A stretch of 46,945 nt of DNA. It comes from Holophagales bacterium UBA2201 (GTDB lineage Bacteria; Acidobacteriota; Thermoanaerobaculia; UBA2201). The position numbers and the translations under genes are program-made. Below are positions 1 to 7,000 of this stretch, piece after piece. The first letter of the stretch is position 1. Every line of letters begins with the position of its first letter. The notes beneath the pieces were generated by a model. It saw only the letters and a list, made by a program, of their open reading frames with translations. It did no database searches and was not told where the DNA came from. The DNA is taken from positions 1-46,945 of the forward strand of contig DCUZ01000076.1 in NCBI GenBank assembly GCA_002327305.1. The letters are read 5' to 3'.

Positions 1-60
1 CCATTTCCAGCTGGGGCGGGACACTGCACCCCATTAACTTGAATACCCCCCTATGAGAGG

Positions 61-262
61 CGCGGGAAGGCGGGAAGGCAGAAGGCGGGAAGGCTCCCCC
101 GCCCGGTTTCAAGTTTCGAGTTACGAGTTCCCCCACTCGATCGATTACCATTTCAAGTTCCAGGTTTCAGGTTTCAAGTTCCCCCGCCCGCTTAGGACAG
201 TTTCAAGTTCCATGTTCCAAGTTTCAAGGATCCCCACCCGGCACAGAAGGCGTAAGGCGGGA
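61..262. repeat. Low-complexity intergenic repeat patch
   Basis: The first 379 bases carry no convincing gene. The patch contains short iterated words, GCGGGAAGGC followed by TTTCAAGTT / TTTCGAGTT / TTCCAAGTT variants. The junction GGCGGGAAGGCTCCCCCGCC is the reverse complement of a junction that recurs in the array inside the ATP synthase operon near 45.6-46.25 kb, so both places hold the same repeat family in opposite orientation. The remaining bases up to the ribosome binding site at about 368 show nothing I can name. Confidence 0.7.
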
Positions 263-379
263 ATGTTGGATTTGGGCCTATTTGCAATCGCGTTTCCGGC
301 GTGATAGCCTAATCGCATGCAGTCCACTCTGGATTCCATCGGCGTTCTACGGCCGGAAGCGCTTTAGGAGGAAGCGGCT

Positions 380-844
380 ATGGACCTGCTGGATGAGCTA
401 AAGAACCTGATCGCAAAACTCAACGCGGAGAAGATTGAGTACGCCCTTTGCGGCGGCCTGGCCATGGCGGTCTACGCCATGCCTCGGGCGACCCTGGATA
501 TTGATGTTCTTATCGAGGAGGAATCGCTCGAGCCCACGCTACGGGCCGTCCATGATTTAGGGTTCACCCTTAGCGCCGCGCCGATGACGTTTCATGGGGG
601 CACGATGCGGATCCACCGGGTCAGCAAACTCGAGTCTGGGACTGGGGAAACTCTTATGCTGGATTTGTTGCTGGTCTCCTCTGAAATCAGGAAATCATGG
701 GACGGTCGAATGAAAGTGGAATGGGAGCATGGCAGCCTGAGCGTGGTCTCCCCGGAGGGATTGATTCTCCTAAAATCGTTGCGCGGGAGCGGCCAGGATC
801 AGGACGACATCGCGTTTTTAAGGAGTATCATCCATGAAGATTGA
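380..844 (+). CDS. MNT-type nucleotidyltransferase domain protein
   Basis: A 154-aa protein with the minimal nucleotidyltransferase signature near residues 24-45: a GG pair (CGGLAMAVY), then R-x-T-x-D-I-D with Asp40 and Asp42 as likely metal ligands. Families of this kind (AbiEii/DUF6036-like) transfer nucleotides to a partner protein or RNA and are often antitoxins or toxins of two-gene modules. An AGGAGG ribosome binding site lies 8 bases before the ATG. The next small gene starts inside its last codons, which suggests translational coupling. No HEPN partner with an Rx4-6H motif is visible nearby, so a toxin-antitoxin role is unproven. The protein is short for AbiEii and could be a stand-alone nucleotidyltransferase. 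Confidence 0.8.
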   Translation: MDLLDELKNLIAKLNAEKIEYALCGGLAMAVYAMPRATLDIDVLIEEESLEPTLRAVHDLGFTLSAAPMTFHGGTMRIHRVSKLESGTGETLMLDLLLVSSEIRKSWDGRMKVEWEHGSLSVVSPEGLILLKSLRGSGQDQDDIAFLRSIIHED

Positions 845-1001
845 CATGAGCCCGGGCGCCGTTTCGCTCCGATTGAGGCAAGCCGCGCAACTCAGGCGGG
901 CCTGCTTGTCCCTGGCGAAATCCGCCCCGTCCCTCAAGATACGCAAGGAGCATCCATCCAACAAGGCGGTCCAACGCACCACCCGGGCCCTCGGCCATTG
1001 A
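834..1001 (+). CDS. Small protein coupled to the nucleotidyltransferase
   Basis: A 55-aa frame begins with ATG inside the final codons of the nucleotidyltransferase gene (11-base overlap) and ends at TGA 999-1001. The N-terminus MKIDMSPGAVSLRLRQ is followed by an amphipathic stretch (QLRRACLSLAKS). I believe similar small proteins occur next to such nucleotidyltransferases in other genomes, but this is recollection and not a search result. The basic C-terminal tail (RKEHPSNKAVQRTTRALGH) looks less protein-like and may reflect a shifted end. Function unknown; a small partner subunit is the most economical idea. Confidence 0.5.
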   Translation: MKIDMSPGAVSLRLRQAAQLRRACLSLAKSAPSLKIRKEHPSNKAVQRTTRALGH

Positions 1002-1014
1002 ATCAGCCTTTATA

Positions 1015-1230
1015 ATGACCAAACTCGAACTAACCATCCGCCAGGTCAGCGACCTTCGGGACTTCTACTTGAAGATCCAGGATGATGTCAATGCGCTCGA
1101 AACCTTGGCCAGCATTATTGAGAAAGCATCAACGCAAGAAAAGGAGATGCTCATCCGTGCAGCAACTGATTTAGGCTACGCAAATTGGGCAGAGGGAATG
1201 GGAATCAAACTTGAAAACGATGGAAAATGA
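1015..1230 (+). CDS. Hypothetical 71-aa protein
   Basis: A short frame of mixed-charge, helix-prone sequence, starting MTKLELTIRQVSDLRDFY. Base composition is more AT-rich than in neighbouring genes. No clear ribosome binding site precedes the ATG, and no family is recognised. It follows the small gene by 13 bases and could belong to the same short transcript. Amino-acid composition and the absence of low-complexity sequence favour a real protein, but support is weak. Confidence 0.4.
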   Translation: MTKLELTIRQVSDLRDFYLKIQDDVNALETLASIIEKASTQEKEMLIRAATDLGYANWAEGMGIKLENDGK

Positions 1231-1266
1231 AAATTTGATGGTTTCCAAATCACAGAATCTAATTCC

Positions 1267-1370
1267 CCGTCCATCTCGCCCATCTCGCCCGTCTCGCCCG
1301 TCTCGCCCGTCTCGCCCGTCTCGCCCGTCTCGCCTTTCTCGCCTTTCTAGCTTTTCTAGCCTTTCTCGCC
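1267..1370. repeat. Tandem 9-base repeat (CGTCTCGCC type)
   Basis: About ten head-to-tail copies of a 9-base word: CATCTCGCC, then CGTCTCGCC, degrading to TTTCTCGCC and TTTCTAGCC. The distal copies run into the 3' end of the convergent HAD phosphatase gene, whose last codons (GEKG) and stop codon are made of repeat sequence. No internal dyad is apparent, so it does not look like a terminator. Confidence 0.85.
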
Positions 1371-1985
1371 GTTGTTGAACGGCGGCAACTCCAGCAATTC
1401 GGACAGCCGCTCGATCCGCCACCGCCCCCCGTCGCGCCCCAGGCCCACCGTGGCCACCCCCGCCCGCTCGCCGGCTTCCATGTCGTAGGGGGAATCACCG
1501 ACAAAAATCGCCTCGCCGGGCGCCGCCCCGACGCCCGCCAATGCTTCCAGGATCACATCGGGCTCGGGCTTGCCGCGCAGGGGGCCGCCGGCCCCCACCA
1601 CCACCGGGAACAGGGGGGCCAGGCCGGCCGCTTCCAAGGTTTCGGCGATGATACGGGGGGTGGAGTTGCTGGCCACGGCCAACCGCAGGCCCCGGCCCCG
1701 GAGGGTCTCCGCCACGGGACGGGCGTCCGGGAAGACCTTCAGGTGCCGGAGGTGCCGGCTGAAGTTCTCCTCGTAATGGGCCTGCAATTCGGGGACGGTG
1801 AGACCGGGAAAGAACATCCGGATGTCCGCCTCCATCCCCTGTCCCCACACGGCGGTGAACCCTTCGGAAGAGAGGGAACGGCGGCCGTGCCGCTCCAATT
1901 TGTCGTTGACCAGGTGGCGCCACACCTCGAACGAATCCGCCAGGACCCCGTCGAGATCGAACAGAACGGCCTTCAGAGTTTCCAC
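1356..1985 (-). CDS. HAD-superfamily phosphatase (phosphoglycolate phosphatase-like)
   Basis: A 209-aa cytosolic hydrolase with all four HAD motifs: motif I FDLDGVLADS (nucleophile Asp10), motif II ASNST, motif III lysine in RGKPEPD, and motif IV VGDSPYDMEAG. The helical insertion between motifs I and II is that of a C1-cap phosphatase or phosphoglucomutase-like enzyme. The start is a GTG preceded by GGAGG at ideal spacing, overlapping the end of the DUF2378 gene by 13 bases; a GTG 12 bases further upstream is also possible. It is the last gene of the polyamine cluster. Substrate cannot be assigned. The extreme C-terminus is encoded by the adjacent tandem repeat, so the natural end may have been altered by repeat growth. 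Confidence 0.9.
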   Translation of the reverse strand: METLKAVLFDLDGVLADSFEVWRHLVNDKLERHGRRSLSSEGFTAVWGQGMEADIRMFFPGLTVPELQAHYEENFSRHLRHLKVFPDARPVAETLRGRGLRLAVASNSTPRIIAETLEAAGLAPLFPVVVGAGGPLRGKPEPDVILEALAGVGAAPGEAIFVGDSPYDMEAGERAGVATVGLGRDGGRWRIERLSELLELPPFNNGEKG

Positions 1986-2539
1986 CGCGCCCTCCACTCC
2001 TCGGCCTCCCCGCCGTCGGCGAGGGCGCACGCCGGATGTTCGACCTCCACCTCCCGTCCGCCGGTGATCTCGACGGCGCGCTCGATCCATCCGCCGATCC
2101 GGCGGCAGAGCGCGGGGTGGGAAAACCCGGCACCCGTCACCCGCACGGCCCCCGATTCGGGGAGGGTCTCCAGGACCTCGAACTCGCCCCGGTCGTAGTA
2201 GTCGTTCCACAGCCGGACGGCGCGGCGGAGGATGAACTCCGGGTTGGAGAAGCGGCTCATGAGGCGATAGACGGCGGTGAGGGTATCGTCGCAACTCTGA
2301 CGCCCCATCCGCCAGTAGGTCTCCTCCGGGTCCTGGGGGAGGGCGGCGGCGCATGCCTCCATCAATCGGACCAGCACGGCGGCCGGGTACCAGGCCCGCC
2401 GGTCCGCGATCCCGTCCACCAGGGCCAGGCACTCGGCGTCGAGTCCGTTCCGGACGGACGCCTGCTCCGCCGGCGAAAGCCGGGCGCGCAGGTAGAGAAG
2501 GGTGGATTCGAGGACGATGCCCCGGACGCGGAGCGTCAC
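1973..2539 (-). CDS. DUF2378 family protein (Myxococcus-type TIGR02265)
   Basis: A 188-aa protein of the DUF2378/TIGR02265 type, known mainly from large paralogous sets in myxobacteria. The sequence shows VRGIVLESTLLYLRARL at the start, a W-Y-P motif (RRAWYPAAVLVRL) near residue 50, and a C-terminal half with NDYYDRGEFEVLE, a GW-E element and an HPAC element. This layout recalls V4R/haem-NO-binding-like sensor folds, but the function of the family is unknown. The GTG start overlaps the agmatinase stop as GTGA, showing translational coupling. Its place between agmatinase and a phosphatase suggests regulation or sensing linked to polyamine synthesis; that is inference. Confidence 0.75.
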   Translation of the reverse strand: MTLRVRGIVLESTLLYLRARLSPAEQASVRNGLDAECLALVDGIADRRAWYPAAVLVRLMEACAAALPQDPEETYWRMGRQSCDDTLTAVYRLMSRFSNPEFILRRAVRLWNDYYDRGEFEVLETLPESGAVRVTGAGFSHPALCRRIGGWIERAVEITGGREVEVEHPACALADGGEAEEWRARWKL

Positions 2540-3393
2540 TTTTCGTGCAGGAGCGCCGCGCCGGCCATCCGGTAGAAGAACCGGGCCAGGGCGAAGATGC
2601 CGTGCTCCTGGCCCTTCACGGGCATCGCCTCCACTAGGTCCATCCCGATGATGGTCTTCTTCCGGGCGATGAGGTCCAGGAAGGCGTTGGCCGTCCAGTA
2701 ATCGAGTCCTCCGGGTTCCGGCGTGCCGGTGGTGGGGACGACGGCGGGATCGAAGGCGTCCGCGTCCACGGTGAGATAGACCCGCCCGGGCAGACGGTCC
2801 AGCATCGCGGAGAAGCGTTTGAGGTCGAGGCGGTCGGCGAACATCACCGGACGCCGCCCCTTCCGGAGAAAAAGGGCTTCCTCCGAAGAAAGGGCGCGGA
2901 TCGCCAGGGGGAGGACGGGGATCCCCTCGTCCCACACCCGGCGCATGACGCAGGCGTGGTTGAACGGCGTGCCCTCGTACGCGTCGCGTAGGTCGGCGTG
3001 CGCGTCCCACTGGATGACGGCGAAATCCTTGAAGTGCTTCTTGTAGGCCCTCACGGCGGGGAGGGTGACGGTGTGCTCTCCGCCGATCATCGCCGTCCGG
3101 ACGCCGCGCCGGAGCCAGTGCTCCACCCGGCGCTGGATGCGGTCGAGGGTGAGGGTCCTGGAAGAGGGCTTCCACTCCAGGTCGGTGCCCACGCCGAGGC
3201 GGCAGGGCTCCGTCCCCGTCCGGTGGTCGTAGAATTCCACCTGGGCCGTGGCGGCCAGCACCGCGGCCGGCCCCCGGGCAGTGCCCTTGCGGTAGGTGGT
3301 CGTCTTTTCGTAGGGGACCGGAAGCACCACCCAGGCGAACTTTTTCGGGCGCGGAATGTCGAGGAACGGGATCCGGCGATCGGCGGTCGTCAT
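2536..3393 (-). CDS. speB: Agmatinase (ureohydrolase family)
   Basis: A 285-aa ureohydrolase that would split agmatine into putrescine and urea in the cytoplasm. The binuclear manganese ligands are all present: His107 in GGEHT, Asp130, His132 and Asp134 in DAHADLRDAYEG, and Asp210 and Asp212 in TVDADAFDP. The family motif TGTPEPGG follows directly. Length matches bacterial SpeB. The gene lies 67 bases downstream of a pyruvoyl arginine decarboxylase, which makes its substrate agmatine, so the pair would form a complete arginine-to-putrescine route. Arginase or guanidinobutyrase specificity cannot be excluded from sequence, but the decarboxylase neighbour makes agmatine by far the likeliest substrate. 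Confidence 0.93.
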   Translation of the reverse strand: MTTADRRIPFLDIPRPKKFAWVVLPVPYEKTTTYRKGTARGPAAVLAATAQVEFYDHRTGTEPCRLGVGTDLEWKPSSRTLTLDRIQRRVEHWLRRGVRTAMIGGEHTVTLPAVRAYKKHFKDFAVIQWDAHADLRDAYEGTPFNHACVMRRVWDEGIPVLPLAIRALSSEEALFLRKGRRPVMFADRLDLKRFSAMLDRLPGRVYLTVDADAFDPAVVPTTGTPEPGGLDYWTANAFLDLIARKKTIIGMDLVEAMPVKGQEHGIFALARFFYRMAGAALLHEK

Positions 3394-3460
3394 AAGGTCC
3401 GGGGAAGAACCGCTGCGAGGGATGAGCGGCTCAGCCCCGGCTTGGGGTGTTTCCGGGCCA

Positions 3461-4003
3461 TTACAATAATATCGCCGCGGAGAGAACCGTGGTCCAGAGG
3501 CCCTTCTTGTCGCCGACGGCGGTCTGGGTGGCGTTGCAGGTCTTGAAGAACTGGCCGCTGATCTTCCACACCTCCTGCTTCTCGTCCCACGACTTGTCGG
3601 GGTCGAAGTCCACCCCCAGGATGGTGGCCAGCATCGTGGCCGCGAGGTCCTCGGCGTAGTCCCCGGCCACCTTGGCGGTCTGACCGTAGGCGTGGTGTTC
3701 CGAAAGATAGCCGTAAAGATGGCGGTTGCGCGGGATGGCCACGCCCACCGAGGCGGAGATGAGGCGGTGGGGCTCGTTGGTGCAGGTGTCCGACATCACG
3801 ACGAAGGTGACGGCCCCGGGGACCAGTTTCTGCATCCCCTTCTGACGGCTGATGAGTTGGGCGCCGGGCGGGAAGATGGAGGAGACGCGCACGATGTTGA
3901 GCGCGGCGATCCCCGCGTCCCGAAGCGCCATCTCGAAAGAGGTGAGTTTCTCTTTCGATCTGCCTACGCCGTGGGTGAGAAAAAGCTCTTTTGCGACGAA
4001 CAT
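3461..4003 (-). CDS. pdaD: Pyruvoyl-dependent arginine decarboxylase
   Basis: A 180-aa proenzyme of the PvlArgDC family, which decarboxylates arginine to agmatine using a covalently bound pyruvoyl group. Self-cleavage is expected between Ser41 and Ser42 in VRVSSIFPPG, giving a short beta chain and an alpha chain with an N-terminal pyruvoyl. Other family features visible are the MFVAKELFLTHG start, a CTNEPHRLISASVG block, and an EHHAYGQ motif. I chose the ATG at 4003 because a TTGACA-17-GATAAT promoter places +1 on that A; an upstream in-frame TTG would lie inside the promoter. The family is best known from archaea and Chlamydia and from scattered bacteria, and here it replaces the usual PLP-dependent SpeA. 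Confidence 0.93.
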   Translation of the reverse strand: MFVAKELFLTHGVGRSKEKLTSFEMALRDAGIAALNIVRVSSIFPPGAQLISRQKGMQKLVPGAVTFVVMSDTCTNEPHRLISASVGVAIPRNRHLYGYLSEHHAYGQTAKVAGDYAEDLAATMLATILGVDFDPDKSWDEKQEVWKISGQFFKTCNATQTAVGDKKGLWTTVLSAAILL

Positions 4004-4038
4004 GTTTGAATTATCAGTCTCCCGCCGGCGTTTGTCAA
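4003..4038 (-). promoter_or_regulatory. Sigma70-type leaderless promoter of pdaD
   Basis: Read on the minus strand: TTGACA, 17-base spacer, GATAAT, six bases, then ATG. The predicted +1 is the A of the start codon, so the mRNA would be leaderless, which agrees with the absence of a Shine-Dalgarno sequence directly before this ATG. Confidence 0.7.
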
Positions 4039-4069
4039 TACTCAATTTGGCGACGGGTCCTTCTCGGGC

Positions 4070-5554
4070 TCAAGGTCTGCCCTTGGAGGGGGGCGGGGCC
4101 GCCAATTTCACGGGGTAGAGGATCATCTGGGACGAGGGGTGGAGCGTGTAGCCCTGCACCCGCTTGTTCCACGCCGCCGTCTGGGGGCCGAAGAACAGCG
4201 GGATGAGGGGTACGGCGTCCTCCACCATTCCCAGCACCTCCTTGAACTTCTGCTCGAAGGGGCGGCCGGAGAGGACCCGGCAGGCGTCCAGGGCCTGATC
4301 GAAGGCCTTGGAGGACCACTGGCTGGAGTTGTTGTGCCCGATCGCCTCCGTGTGGAGGTTGGCCGCGACGAAGGCCACCGGGTCGCCGGAATCGGCGATC
4401 CAGCCGTTGAGCACCAGGTCGAAGTTCCCCTTGGTCTGCCGTTCGAAATAGCCCTGGGGGTCGTTCTCCAACTTCACCTTGACGCCCACCGCCGCGAGGG
4501 CGCTCTGGATCTCCTTGGCGATCCCGGTCGGATCGGGCATGTAGGGGCGGGCCGCCCAGATCTGGAGGAGGGTGTAGGTCTTGGAGGCGTCCCAGCCGGC
4601 CTCGGCCAGCAGGGCCTTGGCCTCTTCGGGCCGATTGAACCCCATTTTGGAGAAGGAGGAGAACAGCGAGGGGGGGACCATGGACGAGGCGGGGGCCCCG
4701 GCGGTGCCGGAGAAGAACTTCTGCGTCATGGCGATGGGGTTGATCGCGGCGGCGATCGCGCGGCGGACCCGCGGGTCGTCGAAGGGTTTGCGCTTGGTGT
4801 TGATGGTGAGGAACCCCACGGCGTTGCCGGTGGCGGAATCCACCACCAGGTCCGGGTTGGCCTTGAGTCCCCGGATGTCCGTGGGGACGAGCCAGGACGC
4901 CAGGTCTATGGCGCCGGTCTGGAGGGCTTGAAGCACGGCCTGCTGGCCGTCAAAAATGACGAACTCCACCGTTTCCAGGGAGGGAGCGGGGCGCCAGTAA
5001 TCCGAATTCCGGCGGATGACCACCTTCTTCCCCTTTTCCCAGCTCACGAAGCGGAACGGCCCGGTCCCGGAGACCGGTTCGCCCCCCAGGGGCATCTTGG
5101 GGGAGACAATCCCGTAGTAGGGCTCGGCCAGGAACTGGTTGAAATTGGCGTTGGGGCTGGAGAGGGTGATCACCACCCTCCCCTCGTCGTCAACGGCCGC
5201 TTCATGGGGAAAATTGGGGGCCGCGAGCAGGTTCTTGACGACGGCCTCGGCGGTCAGGGGGGTCCCGTCGTGGAACTTGACCCCCTCGCGCAGGGTGTAG
5301 GTCCAGGTCCGGAACCCGGGATCGGAATCCCAGGAGGTCGCCAGGGCCGGGACGATCTTGAGGGTCTTCTCGTCGAAGGTGACCAGGTTGTCGAAGACGT
5401 TGTTCAGCACCGCGCTGGAGAGGGTGTCGATCACCTGCCGGGGGTCGGTCCCCCGGATATCGGCCTGCAACCCGACCCTCAGGGTGGACGGGGGGGCCTG
5501 GGCCGGCAGGAGAGCGGCGCAAAGCATGAAAACGGCGGCCAGGAATCGTTTCAT
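4070..5554 (-). CDS. Family 5 ABC transporter substrate-binding protein (OppA/DppA-like)
   Basis: A 494-aa periplasmic binding protein. It has a signal peptide (MKRFLAAVFMLCAALLPAQA, cleavage after AQA) and no lipobox cysteine, so a soluble periplasmic protein is likely. Family SBP_bac_5 features include LREGVKFHDGTPLTAEAVV, VSGTGPFRFVSW and the FDDPRVRRAIAAAI block. Such proteins bind peptides, nickel, haem or other ligands; the ligand is not predictable here. The ATG at 5554 has a strong GGAGGTGA ribosome binding site 5 bases upstream. No permease or ATPase genes are adjacent, so it must work with a transporter encoded elsewhere. It follows the ACT-domain gene by 57 bases, possibly in one transcript. 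Confidence 0.92.
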   Translation of the reverse strand: MKRFLAAVFMLCAALLPAQAPPSTLRVGLQADIRGTDPRQVIDTLSSAVLNNVFDNLVTFDEKTLKIVPALATSWDSDPGFRTWTYTLREGVKFHDGTPLTAEAVVKNLLAAPNFPHEAAVDDEGRVVITLSSPNANFNQFLAEPYYGIVSPKMPLGGEPVSGTGPFRFVSWEKGKKVVIRRNSDYWRPAPSLETVEFVIFDGQQAVLQALQTGAIDLASWLVPTDIRGLKANPDLVVDSATGNAVGFLTINTKRKPFDDPRVRRAIAAAINPIAMTQKFFSGTAGAPASSMVPPSLFSSFSKMGFNRPEEAKALLAEAGWDASKTYTLLQIWAARPYMPDPTGIAKEIQSALAAVGVKVKLENDPQGYFERQTKGNFDLVLNGWIADSGDPVAFVAANLHTEAIGHNNSSQWSSKAFDQALDACRVLSGRPFEQKFKEVLGMVEDAVPLIPLFFGPQTAAWNKRVQGYTLHPSSQMILYPVKLAAPPPSKGRP

Positions 5555-5611
5555 AATGTCACCTCCGCGGAATTGGCAGTAAACCAATGATAACACTTCG
5601 GGACGGACTCT

Positions 5612-6019
5612 TTAGTCCTTCTCCGTCATTTCGTCCAGGATCCTTTCCCCCTGCGGGGAGCCCGAGATCGAGAGGATGGCGTTCTCCATCCTTCCCCGTC
5701 CGGACGTCGTGCAGAACATGTAATTGATATTGATCCCCGAAAGGGCCAGCCGCTCCACCAGTTCCAACAGCGACCCGGGCTTGTCCTTGAGCCGGACCAG
5801 GTAGGCCTCCTCCACCCCGAGGGGGTAACCCAGGGCGCTCAACGCCGCCTCGGCGCCCGCGAAATCGTCCGGAAAGAGGCGGATCAGGCCGAAATCGTTC
5901 GCCTCGGGGGCGAAAATGGCTTCAATGTTCACCCCCTTCTTGAAAAGGGTCCGGGTGAGACTGCCCAGGACGCCGGGACGGCTGGGGACCTGGATGCAGA
6001 TGAGTTTGATCTTCCTCAT
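5612..6019 (-). CDS. Tandem ACT-domain amino-acid-binding protein
   Basis: A 135-aa protein made only of two ACT domains. The first begins KIKLICIQVPSRPGVLGSLT, the second VEEAYLVRLKDKPGSLLELV, each with the glycine-containing ligand-binding loop (SRPGVL, DKPGSL). ACT domains bind amino acids and usually control enzymes of amino-acid metabolism; free-standing tandem ACT proteins are common and mostly uncharacterised. The ATG at 6019 has a GGAG ribosome binding site. Its promoter, with TATAAT on the minus strand at 6050-6055, lies back to back with that of rplM. Location ahead of a peptide-binding protein and the arginine decarboxylase hints at an amino-acid signal, but no target is evident. 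Confidence 0.88.
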   Translation of the reverse strand: MRKIKLICIQVPSRPGVLGSLTRTLFKKGVNIEAIFAPEANDFGLIRLFPDDFAGAEAALSALGYPLGVEEAYLVRLKDKPGSLLELVERLALSGININYMFCTTSGRGRMENAILSISGSPQGERILDEMTEKD

Positions 6020-6049
6020 GTCGGGCTCCGATCTTGGGTTCCTGCCCGC

Positions 6050-6055
6050 ATTATA
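6050..6055 (-). promoter_or_regulatory. -10 box for the ACT-domain gene
   Basis: A perfect TATAAT is read on the minus strand, with predicted +1 near 6043 and a leader of about 24 bases. The -35 position has no clear match and overlaps the -35 of the divergent rplM promoter. Confidence 0.5.
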
Positions 6056-6073
6056 ACAAATTGATGGGGTCCC

Positions 6074-6102
6074 TTGACAGGGGGGCCGATTTGCGGTACA
6101 AT
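6074..6102 (+). promoter_or_regulatory. Sigma70-type promoter of rplM-rpsI-rpsB
   Basis: TTGACA at 6074-6079, a 17-base spacer, and TACAAT at 6097-6102. Predicted +1 is about 6109, giving a leader of about 49 bases. This is near consensus, as expected for a highly expressed ribosomal protein operon. Confidence 0.8.
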
Positions 6103-6157
6103 CGGCACTCATTTTGGACAAGGGTGTCGTTCGCGCGCCCCTGAATCAGAGGTGCCT

Positions 6158-6586
6158 ATGAAGACTGTTTTCGTTCGCAAAGAAGATGTCAAGCCGCAGT
6201 GGTTCCTCGTCGACGCCGCCGGGCAGACGCTGGGCCGGATCGCCACGCAGATCGCCAACATCCTGCGGGGCAAGAACAAGCCCACCTTCACCGCCCACGT
6301 GGCCATGGGGGACTTCGTCGTCGTCGTCAACGCCGAGAAGATCGTCCTCACCGGCAACAAACTGCGGGACAAGGTGTACTACTGGCACACCGAGTACCCC
6401 CGCGGCCTGCGCCAGATCACCGCGGGAAGGCTCATGGAGAAACACCCGGACCGCGTGATCCACAAGGCGGTGTACGGCATGCTCCCCAAGAACACCCTGC
6501 GCGACCACGTCATCCGCAAGTTGAAGGTCTACAAGGGCGGCGATCACCCGCATCAGGCCCAACAGCCCGTCGCCATCACCCTGTAA
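6158..6586 (+). CDS. rplM: 50S ribosomal protein L13
   Basis: A 142-aa protein, the same length as Escherichia coli L13, which binds 23S rRNA early in large-subunit assembly. Recognisable blocks are WFLVDAAGQTLGRIAT near the N-terminus, KPTFTAHVAMGDFVVVVNA, and HTEYPRGLRQ with AVYGMLPKN in the C-terminal half. The start ATG has a GAGGTG site upstream. The frame that opens further upstream is not credible because it would include the promoter. It is followed 11 bases later by rpsI, the classical L13-S9 pair. Confidence 0.98.
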   Translation: MKTVFVRKEDVKPQWFLVDAAGQTLGRIATQIANILRGKNKPTFTAHVAMGDFVVVVNAEKIVLTGNKLRDKVYYWHTEYPRGLRQITAGRLMEKHPDRVIHKAVYGMLPKNTLRDHVIRKLKVYKGGDHPHQAQQPVAITL

Positions 6587-6597
6587 GGAGGCAGTTC

Positions 6598-6990
6598 GTG
6601 GCTCTTATCCAGTATTATGGCACCGGGCGCCGCAAAACCTCCACCGCGAGGGTTTTCCTGCGCCCCGGCTCCGGCAAGTTCACGGTCAACGGCAAGGAGA
6701 TGCCGGCGTTTTTCCCCGTTTTCCGCCTGCAGACCATCGCCAAGGCCCCCCTCGCCACCACCGAGACCGGCGACAAGATCGATGTCATCGCCCGCTGCAC
6801 CGGCGGCGGCATCACGGGGCAGGCCGGGGCCGTCCGCCTGGGCGTTTCCCGGGCCCTCATCGAAATGAACCCCGAGTTCCGCAAGAAGCTCAAGGAAGCC
6901 GGGTTCCTGACCCGCGATTCCCGCGAGGTCGAGCGCAAGAAGTACGGTCAGCGGAAGGCCCGCGCCCGCTTCCAGTTCTCGAAACGGTAA
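6598..6990 (+). CDS. rpsI: 30S ribosomal protein S9
   Basis: A 130-aa protein, the usual length. It begins VALIQYYGTGRRKTSTARVF, where GRRKTS-AR is diagnostic, and has the GGGITGQAGAVRLGVSRAL core. The C-terminus RARFQFSKR provides the tail that reaches the P-site tRNA. The start is GTG, preceded by AAGGAGG. It is co-transcribed between rplM and rpsB. Confidence 0.98.
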   Translation: MALIQYYGTGRRKTSTARVFLRPGSGKFTVNGKEMPAFFPVFRLQTIAKAPLATTETGDKIDVIARCTGGGITGQAGAVRLGVSRALIEMNPEFRKKLKEAGFLTRDSREVERKKYGQRKARARFQFSKR

Positions 6991-7000
6991 GGAGGAGATC

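Noticed and set aside
4004..4045. Upstream TTG start for the pyruvoyl arginine decarboxylase (14 residues longer)
   Set aside because: The extra codons overlap a near-consensus promoter whose +1 is the ATG at 4003, and the shorter N-terminus fits the family.
4139..5590. Long plus-strand open frame opposite the peptide-binding protein
   Set aside because: Gly/Val/Glu/Asp-rich shadow with no start signal; the minus-strand gene has a signal peptide, a strong ribosome binding site and family motifs.
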